64,000 nt of DNA from Calycina herbarum (Eukaryota > Ascomycota > Leotiomycetes > Helotiales > Pezizellaceae). Made by a program: the position numbers and the translations under genes. The stretch covers positions 62,001-126,000 of the forward strand of contig LLEY01000067.1 of NCBI GenBank assembly GCA_001414485.1. The letters are read 5' to 3'. Below are positions 38,936 through 50,761 of this stretch, piece after piece. How positions within the stretch are numbered: position 1 is the first letter of the stretch; the number at the start of each line of letters is the position of its first letter. The notes beneath the pieces were generated by a model that worked only from the letters and a program-made list of their open reading frames with translations, had not been told where the DNA came from and ran no database searches.

Positions 38936-41238
38936 GGTATAAAGTCTTATCTAGGCTTTTGTAGATTCTATAGATAATTTATTAAGAACTTTAGTAAAAT
39001 CGTAAAACCTCTAACTACTATAACGTGGCCTTTAGAGCTGTTTTAGTAGACACCTGAATATAAAGAAGCTTTTAAAGAATTACAGACCTAGCTACTCTTA
39101 GTTTAAGCCTTATACTACTTCGACCTCGAATATCCTACGAAGCTAGAGATAGACTCTTCTAATAGAGTAATAGTAGGTATATTCTCTTAATAATATAGTA
39201 ATTGTTAATATCTTATAGATTTCTATTCCCACGTCCTAGTTAGATATAAAACGAACTAGGAAATCTACGATAAGGAACTGTTTATAATTATAGAAGCGTT
39301 TAGAAAATAGCGACCCGAGCTTATATTATATTAGAACTATATCGACGTCTTCTTAGACTATAGATCCTTAGAATACTTTATAATAACAAAGCTACTTACT
39401 TCTAAGCAAGTATAATAGATAGAATTCCTCTCTAACTTTAATTTCTAGATCTGATTCACGTCTAGAAAGAATAATTAAAAGGCAGATATACTAACTAGAT
39501 AAGAGTAAGACATTAGAACACAAGATTAAGTCAAGTTAGACAGCCGCTCGTATACCCTTCTTAGACCTATTAGACTTAACCTCTAAATCAACGCTGACCT
39601 TGCTTAGACCTTTTAAGCGATATCTCTTTCTATAATTAAGTTAGATATTATCCCTAGGTCTAGATCGGATCTGATTCAGAAGCTAAGAACGGCTAGTACG
39701 TAATCATTTAAGAAGGAACGTAGAGAACTTAAGAATAGTTATACTATCTCGTCTAATAATTTACTCCTGTTTAGAGGACGGCTTTATATCGAAAGGAATA
39801 CTAAACTCTATATAAATCTGATCTAAGAAGCCTACGACCAAGTATCTAGTACTTATCTAAGTACTTGAAAGATATACCAGTTACTAGTATCTGTCTACTA
39901 CTAGGTTAGTATAGGTTCAGACTATAAGCTATACGTAGCTAACTACTAAGCTTATAGATACTCTTATCCTTAATAGACTAAATAACAAGGATTCCTCTAC
40001 CTACTACTAGTACTAGATTATCTAATATAGTATATATATATAGACTTTAAGTTATTTCTAAAAGATAAGCATAGATATAATACTATACTAGTATTTATTA
40101 ACTACCTTAGAAAGGATTTAGTATCTATTCTCTACTACTCTACTATTAATACTAGAGGATTAGCCTAGTTTTTTATATAATAGATCTATCGTTTTAGTTA
40201 CTACTTTAAATCGATTACGTCTAATAGAGGACCTTAATTCGTCTTAGCTTTTTAGATAGAATTCTATTATATTATCAGTATTAAGCTTAAGCTCTCTATA
40301 GCTTACTATAAATAAACAGATAGTTAGATAGAGATTATAAACTAATATATCGATTAGAGGCTAAGGCCTTTTATAACCTACTATTAGAATAACTAGAGCA
40401 AGTTAATCCCTCTTATAGACAGAGTATAAATAACTCTTCTATACTCGTCTATTAGTATAACCTCTTATTAGCTTAAGTTCAGGCTGAATTCGCGAACCTC
40501 GTAGAATTAGAATACTCCTAGAACCTCTATTCTCTAGGAACGACTAAATTATAATAAGGTAGTTAAGATAGCTATATATATATACTCTGCCTAGAACGTA
40601 GCCAAAGACAATATAAGCAAAGCCTAGCAGAGAATATAAGATAGTACGAATTAGCACCGAAGAGCTATTAACTAGGATATTAGTAATAGAGTTTACTTAT
40701 TAACTAAAAACCTTAAGATAAATCGACCTAGCTAAAAGCTAGCTAAAGTAGACTAGACCCTTTGAAATACTAGAACGTGTAGAACACTCTTATAGACTAA
40801 AACTCCTAGAAGGATTATTAATCTATAATGTTTTCGCTATAGACGTACTATCTAAAGATCTAAATACCCCTCTACCTAGATAAGAAGCCTTAGAGCTACC
40901 TCTAGAAATTATTTAGAGTATATAAGAATAGGAAGTTTAAGAAATTCTTAGCAGTAGACTTTTTAGAAGACAACTATAATACTAGGTTAGATAGGTTAGT
41001 TACGATATAGACTCTACCTAGTATCTTACTAATAATTTTCAAGGTTTACTACACCTTCTTAGAGACTTCTATACTAAATATCTAGATAAACCAGAACCGC
41101 CTCGACTTCTTTTTAAATAGATCTAAGTATAAGAGATAAATAAGAACTAATAACCGAGTTACTACTAAAAACAAACTCTAATACTACCCCAGCTATAATA
41201 CAAAGCCTTAGAGACGAGTCTTTTTTAAGAGAGAGGGA

Positions 41239-41557
41239 TATAATAGCCCGCTATTAAGAATAAGAGTTACTAAGGTTATATACGTACTAGATAGGATACA
41301 GTTCAGAGTATAGAAATACTAAGGGTTATATAGAATATAAGGATTATATATTCGAGTATCGGAATATCCGGTTTAGACCTCCGAGTCTATTATTATTATC
41401 TAAACCCTTTTATATATAGATACTCTTACTCTTAGTATCGGGAAAGGTTAATTTAATCTTTTCCTTCGTATTTAGAGCCTAGTATCTAAGTATGTTATTC
41501 TACGGAACGTACTTCTATATACCTCTTTTATAGTATTATCTGTTTCGTACTATTATA
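41239..41557 (+). repeat. 3' LTR of element G
   Basis: 319 bp, preceded by a purine tract (aagagagaggga, 41227-41238). It ends ACTATTATA just before the TACCT target duplication. Confidence 0.9.
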
Positions 41558-42308
41558 TACCTAGATAAGTAAATAAGCTACCTCCGCTAATATAAGTTAT
41601 AGATTAGAAAGAGTAGGAAGTAGAGAAAGTCTTAGCTATAAAGATAATTCGTAGAAAGCTTTATTATAAGGTTAAATAGTTAGACTACGACTCTAATCTA
41701 TAGTAGTATCTAGTCTTAAATTTTAAGTATTATCTATATAAATTATACGACTTTTACCTTACTAATCTAGCCCGCGCTAGTCTGCTAAAGGCTTTATAAA
41801 GCTAGATACGAGTATAGAAAGACGGTATAGACGATTATAACTATCTTACTAATAACTTAGTTATAATATAAAGCTTATAAATAAGCTTTTTCAAAAGAGA
41901 GAGGTAATATTACAACGCTGGTCCGTAACCTAGAAGAATACACGTGATAAAGCACGTGACCTCGGTAATCACCTCGGGATATATAGATCTATAACGAGAG
42001 CTATAGCGAGATCTTAGCTATATATAATTCTAGCTCTTTATAGCTCGTATGAGATTTCAGCTTCTTATAGCTTATACTTACTTAGTAACCTCTTTTCTCT
42101 AGATATATAACCCGCGTTGCCTCCGTAGATAGAACTATAGCTTTAAATTCTCGTATTTATATATATATACTCTTATATCTTTGTCTTTAGTTATAGTCCG
42201 TAATATATATAACCCGCGTTACCTCGTAGTTAGAACTATAGCTTTAAATTCTTAAATATATATATATATATACTCTTATACCTTTGTCTTTAGTTATAGA
42301 TTATAATA
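41558..42308 (+). mobile_element. Right end of element H with 3' LTR
   Basis: It resumes H after G: the chromodomain-like tail matches element F at 38360-38700. A purine tract (aaaagagagagg, 41894-41904) is followed by an LTR starting TATTACAACGCTGG at 41908. The LTR end (GTCCGTAATA, 42205) is followed by a second copy of its last 100 bp, 42206-42308. Confidence 0.8.
42104..42308. repeat. About 102-bp tandem duplication at an LTR end
   Basis: 42104-42205 and 42206-42308 both start TATATAACCCGCGTT and end in a GT(C/T)...TAATA-type terminus, with RIP-type differences and a slightly different AT dinucleotide run between them. Confidence 0.9.
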
Positions 42309-43045
42309 CTTTATAGAAAGAGATATATAAAGTAGAAAGAAACGATTATAGTAAATTAGAAAATAATAACCTAATATCTAGAAGAGATAAAATAGCTTAG
42401 TTAGAGAGAGCCTAGTAAGAGAGAAAGTAGTATAATAGTTCTAGTTATATATATTCTAATTATATATAATTATATAACTAGGTACTACCGAGGTTCTACT
42501 TAGAACTTACTTATTATAGTTAAATAGAGATAGAGTATATTAACTCTTCTCTTCTCTCTTTAGTTTAGTTTCTTTCTTCTTTAAACTTATATTTTCTTTT
42601 CTAAAGTCTAGATATTTCTTTAATAACTTATAGTTTTTACTTTAATACTATTACTATTAGGTTTCTTATATATACTATGTTTATTATTAGCTTATACGCT
42701 TAGTAATGTATTTTAATTTATTTAATATAATTTCAAAAGACCTTAGTACTAAAGTCGAGTACTTTAGACTTTTAAATTAAAATCAACTTAAATTATTTAA
42801 GTTAAATAGAAACAAGCACGTAATCTAAGCTTTCGAAGAGCCTCGAGCTAAGTTTAATTCGATTTCTACTTATACTCTATATAGCTAGGTACTTATACTA
42901 AGTTATAGTAGACAGAGTATCTAGTAGTAATTAATATCTATACTTCGTCTACTTTCTATTATAAGAGAGTTTTTAAACTAGATATATAAATATCTACTTT
43001 ATAATAGTAGATTTAAAAGTAATTAATTAATTATTAAAGTCTATA
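42309..43045. other. AT-rich transposon remnants
   Basis: 42320-42600 matches 21425-21690 (pol end plus LTR start; the LTR begins TATAATAGTTCTAG at 42431). The rest to 43045 is AT-rich with no frame that I recognise. No host gene is visible. Confidence 0.5.
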
Positions 43046-44904
43046 ACGTAATCTATTACCGAGCTACGTATATTACCGAGCTACGTACTTTTACCGACTT
43101 CTACTACTTTAAAATATAATAAATCAACTATAATAATAGATAAAACTTATTACTCTTTAGATTCTAATAAGCTAGATATATCTATAAGTTCTTAATAAGT
43201 TCGTATATTATAACTAGTCTTTCTATAAGTACTATAACGTCGCGTAGTTGAAATCCCTTTCTTACGATTTACTCTTCTAAAGCGCTTATTATATTATATC
43301 TACTTATTTACTTCGTCTTAAGCTATAATATTATATATATCCTCTATAGTAAGTATACCTCCTTAATAGATACGATTCTTTTTAGCTCTATAATACTTAG
43401 AAAGTGTCTTATTTACCGCTTAAAGTATACGTAGCTTAGTATTAATAAGAGTTAATTTATAAGCTAAACGCTTTATATCTTTAGCTAATAAAGCAATAGT
43501 TTAAAAAAGAGGAGTAGGCGAGCTTTCTTAATAATAGGTAATATAATCTCTAACTAAAGTCGTTTATAAAAGAGCTTCTATTAGGTTATAAGAGGTCTAT
43601 AAAACCTAAGGGTCTGCCTCGACAGAAGAGAGACTAGTAGGCGTTAGAGTTTATAACTTTATATTTAACTTTAATATAACTACTTAAGAGTTAAAAGGTA
43701 TTAATCTAGCCTTATAGAATCTAGCTTAACTGTTTATAGAAGTAATTAACTTAATATACGCTTATTTAAAAGCTATAAGAAACTCGACCTTAGTAATATA
43801 ATTAATATACGCTTTTATAAACCTTTCGATTTCTCGACTATACTTCTACTTAAGAATAGTAAAACATCTAATATTAAGTAGCTAGGTTAGATAAGAAGAA
43901 TATAGAGGTAATCTAAGAGTTATAATATTATAAGACTTATAATATTCTTAAAATTCTACTAATTTATAACTCTTATACGTATCTAAAACTAATATACGAT
44001 ATAGACTCTTAGCTTAAGTAGTAGTATATTTATTAAAGTGTTTTAACTATTCTAGACCTATCTTATTATTTATCTAACTATTATTTATAGGTTTAATAAC
44101 CTAATCGTAAGAGAGGCTAGTTTTAGAATACTAATTTATAAGGTAATTAGTATCTTAAATAATAAGGAATAGAAGGATACTTCTATCTTTACTATTAATT
44201 ATAATAATTACTATTACTTATTCTTAATTACCTAGTTAAACTGCCTTACTCTTACTATATTAATTAGTATAAGTAATAACTATTCTAAGATAGATTTAAC
44301 CTATTATAAAGCTAGTCTTATTAAAGTTATAGAAATCACTATCTACTATACTATATTTCGTCTATATATTCTCTACTAGTCGAAACCACGTACTAATTAA
44401 CTTAGGATCTTTATATAAGGCTCTTTAAAAGTTATAAACGCGATTAAAACACGTCTTTAGCTCTAGTTATCGAACTATAAATCGTTCTACCTAGTACTTT
44501 CTAATACGTTTTACTTCGTATACCTTAAGGAGGTAATTTGCTATATCTTCTATATTAGCTAGCTAAGGCGAAAACCCTCTAGAATCTCGATCGAATATAT
44601 ATTAAATAATTGTTTCCTCTTCTAATTTTATCAGCTTTAAACAATTAGGTTTAGCATCGCTATAAGAAGGTCGGCCGTTTATTCTAAGATAGAGAGTAGA
44701 TTTAGGAACTTTATAGATTTTTATAGCGTTTCTATAGCTTAATTTTCATTTAGATGTTCGAATAGCTTTAATAGCTAATATAATTCGTATTTCTTAAGTT
44801 TAGACTTATATTATAGAAGAAGAAAACACGTATTAAAGTAGTAGGGTAGTAAATTCGGTAAAAGTGCGCAGCTCGGTAATATACGCAGCTCGGTGATAGA
44901 TCAC
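43046..44904 (-). mobile_element. Pogo/Fot1-like DNA transposon (P1), RIP-degraded
   Basis: 1859 bp, TA on both sides (43044-43045 and 44905-44906). Left end: a 9-nt cap (ACGTAATCT) and two 17-bp units; right end: two units and the cap AGATCACGT. The transposase reads on the minus strand. The catalytic Y-N-F-D-E-T-G-F block of this family appears near 44335-44312 with D, E and G read as N, K and S, all G-to-A changes. It is a relative of P2 at 54215-56092 but more heavily mutated. Confidence 0.88.
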
Positions 44905-45484
44905 GTTAATCTTTATTTAAAATAACTAATATATATAAAAGAACTATTCTAGCTTTGAAAAACCTAGCGTATTAGTAAACTTAATATAGTATTTACTATA
45001 TAAGTTTTCAATTAATAATTAATTAATTTTAATTAAGTACTTGAGTTTTCTATTACTACGCTACGCTTTAAGAAATATACTATTGTTAGATATTAGCTTG
45101 ACAGAGGGAGTATATAATACTATGAAACGAGTTCTAGTCTCAAAATCAATTGAGACAATAGAATTATATCAAAAACATTGAATGGTCTCGAAAACGAAAG
45201 TGGAATAAGATCCCCCCTCCGGACTACCAAATTTTACAATTTGCACCATACGCTTTCCAGCAGTAGAAAATTCCGCAGCGAAGTGCCCCCTTGTAGTTGG
45301 AAGAGGTCAAACGAGGATGCCAACATCATGTAGTCAGCAACACATGAGGAGAGCGCTAGCACAAATGAAGTTGAGAACGAAGGGTGAAGTATACTGCCAC
45401 GCTTTCGGTATTGTCGCACACAGTCTCACCTGGGCACTTCACGACAAATTACCATTGACTCTAGTCATTATCCAACACAAAATC
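44905..45484. other. Boundary between RIP-altered DNA and the gene island
   Basis: Up to about 45.1 kb the sequence is AT-rich with almost no CpA/TpG. From about 45.12 kb CpA/TpG return to normal frequency. 45.3-45.48 kb stays open in the frame of the diterpene cyclase that follows but does not resemble that family, so I treat it as upstream sequence. Confidence 0.5.
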
Positions 45485-48135
45485 ATGAAAGTCGCTACTC
45501 CTGGGCTTCCGCTGACTCAAGAAGCAAGACTTCTTGTTGCCGGAATTGCTATGAACCTAGCCAAGGGAAAGTCTCTGGGCTCGATGTCAGTCAGTATTTA
45601 CGACGCTGCTTGAGTATCCATGGTAGCCAAAGAAATCGAAGGAAGAAGACAGTAGTTATTCCCCACATCCTTCGAGTACATCCACCAAAAGCAAAACGCG
45701 GATGGTGGATGGGGAGAACAGGAAGTCGAAGTCGATGGTATTCTAAATAGCATGTCAGCCTTACTTGCCCTCCTCCAGCATCGTGAAGCGGGAGTAATTG
45801 TCATTGGAACTCGACTTCTCCAAGACATTGACTCTCAAATTAACAATGCATCCTCATGGGTCGGAAAGAAATTGAAAAGATGGACTGTTGACGCTACAGA
45901 TCATGTTTGCTTTGAGATGCTCGTCCCTTTGCATCTACGGTTATTACACGTGTTTGGATTCGAGTTTCAATTCCAGGGCTATCCCCTTTTGATGGAACTT
46001 CACGCCAAGAAAACAGCGAAATTCAATACCAACATGGCGTACAAAGCGAAAGGCACGTTCTTTCATTCCCTCGAGGCATTTATTGGAGTGATCGATTTCG
46101 ATAAAATGAAAGCGCAACTAAAGAATGGAAGCTGCATGTCGTCACCGCTGCTTATCTGATGCATGCATCTATTTGGGATGAAGAAGTTGAGAGGTACATG
46201 CGAACGTCATACAAGGCTGGCGCGTGAAATGAGGATGGTGGGTTCCCGAGTGCCTTTCCAAGTGAAATATTTGAGTCGAGTTGGGTAAGAACCAGTACCG
46301 TCCCGTTCGAAAGAAAAGCTAACATGAATATAGATGTTATCGACGTTTTTAGAAGCTGGCTTCTCTTCTGCCGATCTAGGTCGGTACTGTTGGTTTCAGT
46401 ATGTCCCCTATAAAAGCTGACATTTTGATGCTAACTGGCTGATAGCCTCAGGAGAAATCCCCGACGCAGACGATGCAGCAAAAGCAATTTTAACCCTCTC
46501 ACTGCTTGGCCGAGAATATCAAGACCCGAAGCAGATGTTAAACTCTTTCTTTAATGGCTCGTTTTCTCGAACTTACTCCGCCGAAAGACACCCCAGCCTC
46601 AGTGCGAACTGCAATGTCTTGAACGCACTGTTACATCTTCGCAATGTACGGAGCTACGAGCGACAAATACGCTGCGCTGTATCTTTTCTCTGTTCTTGCC
46701 GGTATTCGGACACGACAAAAGATAAATGGGTAAGCTACAATTTCCAAGGCCATACATGGTTTTGGCTAATATCCAATAGAACCTCTCGATTGAATATTCA
46801 TATATGCTGCTGGCTCAGACATTTATGAAGATCGCCCAACTTCAAAGCTTGAGAGAACTGAGTTCTTTCACCGTTGAAATATCAGAAAGAGTACTTGTTA
46901 TGCTTTCCCAGATTTCAATACGAATTCTTCAGACTCAGGAGGACACAGGGAGTTGGGACCAGGGGTGTTGCGAGACCGCAGTAAAGGCCACCTCTCAGAT
47001 CCATGGCATATTTGCAAGCGTTGACAAAGCCCCTTCAAAACCACTACACTTCTTTCTGGGCTTCCTATCTTCTCACGACAGAACAAGAAGCAGTTACAAC
47101 TAGCCCTTGCCGAAACACAACCCTTTTTAACCCATCTCCGCCGCGTCCGACGAGGCGTTTCCCCTCAAAAGCCAGACCAAGAGGACATATATCTGGACTA
47201 TATACCGTGTACTTGGACTCTCTGCAACAGTATTGCTCTTCTCTGCCACCGGAACTACTACAAGAAATGATGGTTCTCTCAATGCTCAACTACCAATTCG
47301 ACGAGTACATGGAATCAGTGGTTGGACCATACTTCAAACACAAGCTTTCTCTCGCTAGAGCAATGGTGGACCGGATCTGCTATGTACAAGTTAAAAATCA
47401 GAATGTGAAATCTGATGGCAGCTATAAACATAATGGCGGGAAACGAATTGAGACAGTCCCGGGTTTGGAAACTTCCACCAATGATGAATTCCACATTGAG
47501 ATGGCCATCACCAATTATGCAAAGCACATTCTCAGCTATCCACGGGTGCTTCAAAGCAGCCCATCTGTTCAACAACAGCTCTGCCAAGATCTGTCGACAT
47601 TCCTACATGCGCATATCACCCAACTTGCGGACAATGAAAATTGAATAAAAAACTGCCCTAAACCCCCACAAAAGGAGTTCTTTTCCTGGGCTCGGGGCAC
47701 CGGAGCGAATCATACCAGCTGTCCTCTTTCCTTCAACTTTTTTGCTGCTTGATCACCCCCGAAAATAAAACACAATGTTTTGCTGGCGCAATGCAGAGCA
47801 ACTTAGCAAATGACGTGCGCTTGCACCTTGCTACCTTGTGTCGAATGTACAACGATTTGGGTTCTGTCCAACGCGATGAAAATGAAGAAAGCTTGAATTC
47901 TATGGACTTTTTTGAGTTCACTGAATTCAATCTCAAGCATGCGCCGCCACAAAACTTTATGAAATCCAATATCATCAATGGGAAAAAACAAGAGCTTGTG
48001 CGCCTGGCACAGTACGAGCGGCAGTGCCTTGATATGGCTTTGGAAGGTGTTCTTGACGAAGGCATCGGGGCCAGCGTGGAAAGATCGTTGAAGTTGTTCG
48101 TCGATGTAACTGACCTATACGTTGTTTGGCGTTGA
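45485..48135 (+). pseudogene. Broken bifunctional diterpene cyclase (copalyl diphosphate / kaurene-type synthase)
   Basis: The intact family cyclises geranylgeranyl diphosphate in two steps, using a class II domain (D-x-D-D) then a class I domain, to make diterpene hydrocarbons. Visible here in order: L-G-S-M-S-V-S-I-Y-D near 45575; Q-N-A-D-G-G-W-G near 45690; the class II acid motif D-A-D-D at 46463-46474, intact; a class I aspartate-rich motif D-E-Y-M-E at 47300-47314; a second metal-binding motif N-D-L-G-S at 47851-47865; and the family C-terminus ending in D-V-T-D-L-Y. Two introns are clear: 46285-46333 (GTAAG, GCTAAC, TAG) and 46730-46779. In-frame stops lie at 45611, 45653 (both replacing Trp), 46225, 46418 (a 47-nt GTATGT...TAG intron here is an alternative, but it breaks phase) and 47642. 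Frameshifts lie near 46145, 47085, 47240 and 47748. I chose the ATG at 45485 because family similarity starts shortly after it. Full domain length survives, so decay is fairly recent. Product identity cannot be inferred. Confidence 0.9.
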
Positions 48136-48456
48136 AGTAAAGTGATATCGGGAGCACGTGGAGGGTGCAAATAGAATGACGATGAATGCCGATGATAGAT
48201 GGCGTAAGCGAACCTCTCCGATTGGTATGGAGAGGTGCGCAAATAGTAAAGTAACTTAAATTAGCACCACGGTCCGCAGACCATATCGGTGAGTCCTTCA
48301 AATCATTAATCACGGCCCCTTTATCAGGTTCAATTCTTTTGGAGGTTGATAAACACTACATCATTGTAGTTGAAACCCTTCAGACGCCTGTATACATTGC
48401 GCATTTAAACGGCAAAATCGAGGAGTTGAATTTGTGATTAAAAACAGTAAGATTTT
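48136..48456. other. Convergent intergenic region
   Basis: 320 bp between the 3' ends of the diterpene cyclase remnant (plus) and the CorA-like gene (minus). No gene or clear signal is seen; it presumably holds both 3' ends. Confidence 0.5.
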
Positions 48457-50242
48457 TCAGACTTGCTCCATGTCTCGCATGCATTCCTCGCTCCGAAGCC
48501 TTTGCGCTCTACCTTTGGCTTGCCTCGGTCTTTCAACAAGGATGTACCAGCTTCCATACGCAAGCATAGAGAGTGGAACAGCGAAGACGATATACAACCA
48601 GAATTGTCTAGAAACCTGAAATTCAGAGTCTTCCGGAGAAGCTGGGTTCTGAAAAGAAAACAGGTTCATCCCAAAAAGAGTCTTTGGTCTTGTTAGTTGT
48701 GAAAAATTGATTGCAAAGCAAGAAACTTACAGCAACGAAGTTTGCGGGGAGAAAAAGCAAGGCTGCTATCGAAAAGAATTTCACAGTGACACTGTCATCC
48801 ACGGGATGTTTAGCCGAGCTAAGCATGTTATCATTGATGTCCATGGATGTCGGTTTGTTTTTTAGATTCAGATTTGCTGACAACTGGAGAAGTAAGCCTC
48901 TGCATACCCCTAGGAGATAAGGACGTGCTTCTTACCAATTCAAAAGTTCCTTGGGAGCGATCTTTCAACGACTCGATGATAATCAAATGACTTTCCAACT
49001 CTTGCTTTAACTGGCCTAACTCGTTTGATATAGATCTAAACCTCACATTGTCATGGTAGCCACTTTTGAAGAACAAGGTATTGAAATTTCCAAGGCCCAA
49101 TACAGTTCCAAGAGTAGCTTGCATGCAGGCAGCAAGAGGAGAGATCTTGTCTTGGAGATGGTGTAAATTCTTCAGAGATGTAAACCCAGTTTCATGCTCT
49201 TGCGGATTTAAAAATCTCGACGTAAGTGTCACCTCAGCCTATACTTTGTCAGGTTTCAGAGAGTTTTGGATTGTTCAGTTTACGCTTACAGTCGCGCTGA
49301 TTTCGTCGCTCAGGTCATTTAAGTACCACCTCCAATTGTTCAGATACGACGACAGAATTACCAAGTGTAGCTGGGTCCAGTCTATTTTCATACTGTCGTT
49401 CTGTCCGTATCTTGATACTGCTTCTGTCATTCGTTCTTGAACTCTTGAGTTTGCTATGGGGTTTATTATAATCCAAAGATTTGTTTTTGTTGCAGCTTCG
49501 AATCGTTGGAAGACAGCTGTGTGTCGGAGAGTCCAGGAATTTTTCTTTCCCTGTTTACATTCTTCGACATATACCAATAAATACGTCGTATCTATCACTT
49601 CGTTAGTGTGGGGCTATGTTGCTTTCAAAAATTGGTCTTCACCATAAATTCCCCCAGGCTTTTCTTTGATTGATATTCTTCGAAGCCCAGTCTCAGATAT
49701 ACGCGGCCTATTACCCATTGCAAATATCATGTCGAGAAATTCCGTTCCAATTGAATATTTGCCGAGAACTCTTCTCATACATCCTTCAGTGATAGTCAAA
49801 GGTTCGATCGAGTTTTGAGAAGACAAAGATCTATATGATCGCGTAAGCGGTTGAAAGCAGCACATTTCTTTAGTCTTACATGACTCTCGTCAGTGGTTCC
49901 TTGGGAGTTCTTGAAATGTAATGTTCAAAATTAAAGGCGCTCGAGAATGTCGTTAAGCTCGGAGGGGATGAAGCTGCTGAGAAATTAGTCTAGATTCAAG
50001 TCTACGGGGCCCTAATTACACTTACCTGGAACATCTATGACACTAATTTCAGTTTCACTATCATCTTCACAGAATATCGTTGGGGCCAGTTCAGTGAGAC
50101 GATTATCGTACGCTTCCAGGTCGTGAGAAGTGGTGGTACAGGATAAAATCATTGGATAATTAGAGCCATCCACCTTCAAGTTGCGCTTCTCCTCACGGTA
50201 CTTTTCATAATTTGACATTTTATCGATACTTATCATTTCCAA
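48457..50242 (-). CDS. CorA-like two-transmembrane protein, fungal-specific family
   Basis: Splicing seven exons gives an open frame of 494 codons: 50242-50026, 49976-49880, 49830-49643, 49591-49290, 49238-48936, 48883-48731, 48681-48457. The six introns are 49-52 nt with GTAAG or GTGAAG donors and CTAAC-like branch sites, and removing them removes every stop. The long N-terminal part resembles the soluble domain of fungal CorA-like proteins: S-Q-N-S-I-E-P-L near residue 110, a Y-L-L-V-Y-V-E-E stretch near 172, and W-R-W-Y-L near 255. A helical region (residues about 290-370) leads to two C-terminal membrane segments, about 403-420 and 438-460. Between them lies G-M-N (424-426), the loop signature of CorA magnesium channels. 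In bacterial and mitochondrial relatives G-M-N forms the pore entrance; whether these fungal proteins carry ions is unproven. The start could also be Met 9. It is convergent with the cyclase remnant. Confidence 0.85.
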
Positions 50243-50761
50243 TTGAATTGCGTTGTGTTTTCAGCAATGCGTTACTCTGGCTTCTTATCTTGATTCAACG
50301 GGTGTGCCAATCGTGGCTGTGCCCGACATGGCGTTCCCCTGCTAATAAGAACAAACGCTGGGCACATCATTAATTTATTTGTTTCTCAGCTTAAAAGCCA
50401 CCATTTCGATCAATCGAGAGCATCGGACCAAGAAGAGGCTCGGATTCGCCCAACACTGCCACCACAGCTTGCAAATTCGGCATCCCACAGAAATATATCT
50501 TACCCGTTCCTCCTGCATTGGTCTTGTAATGCAAAAGGCCTTAATCAAGTTTAGCTTGTCAAGCAAAGAATTGGAAAGTCAACACCGGTCCCCAAGCAAC
50601 AACACACCAAATGAGTCATCCAAACAGTGCAAATATATTACACTTACAGACATATGGACACATGAAGTATAAAATAAAGGCCGGGCTTCAAGACTAATAC
50701 TATTTCTTCCAATCGAAATTCGATCGCATAGATTTTGTAATATCCAGATATTTCTCCCAAA
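50243..50761. other. Intergenic region
   Basis: 520 bp between the 5' end of the CorA-like gene and the 3' end of the transporter, both on the minus strand. Short open stretches on either strand (for example 50379-50672) show no family resemblance. It should contain the CorA-like promoter. Confidence 0.5.

Larger units (their letters stand above)
29184..41557 (+). mobile_element. Gypsy-type LTR retrotransposon G, with element F nested inside
   Basis: LTRs of 319 bp at 29184-29502 and 41239-41557, with TACCT duplications at 29179-29183 and 41558-41562. Without F and its target repeat the element is about 6.3 kb. Plus-strand order: a gag-like region (29.5-31.1 kb) ending in a C-x2-C-type zinc knuckle near 31065-31120, protease region, reverse transcriptase with an intact Y-L-D-D-I-L at 32665-32682, then after F the RNase H (about 39.0-39.4 kb) and integrase (about 39.7-41.0 kb). 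Stops follow the RIP pattern. The site of F is GGTAT at 32896-32900. Confidence 0.9.

Noticed and set aside
46399..46445. A third intron in the diterpene cyclase removing the stop at 46418
   Set aside because: Donor GTATGT and branch GCTAAC look good, but splicing breaks the frame into D-A-D-D and leaves too short a spacer, whereas read-through keeps frame with one stop. Left as an alternative only.
47315..47587. 90-codon minus-strand frame under the diterpene cyclase
   Set aside because: Opposite strand of clear cyclase coding sequence; no resemblance of its own.
49614..49616. In-frame TAG that seemed to break the CorA-like gene
   Set aside because: It falls inside a 51-nt intron (49642-49592) with a CTAAC branch and TAG acceptor; splicing keeps phase and restores the family sequence, so the gene is intact.
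49831..49879. Apparent frameshift in the N-terminal part of the CorA-like gene
   Set aside because: A 49-nt GTAAG...TAG intron explains it exactly and joins V-I-S-L-S-S-Q-N in frame.
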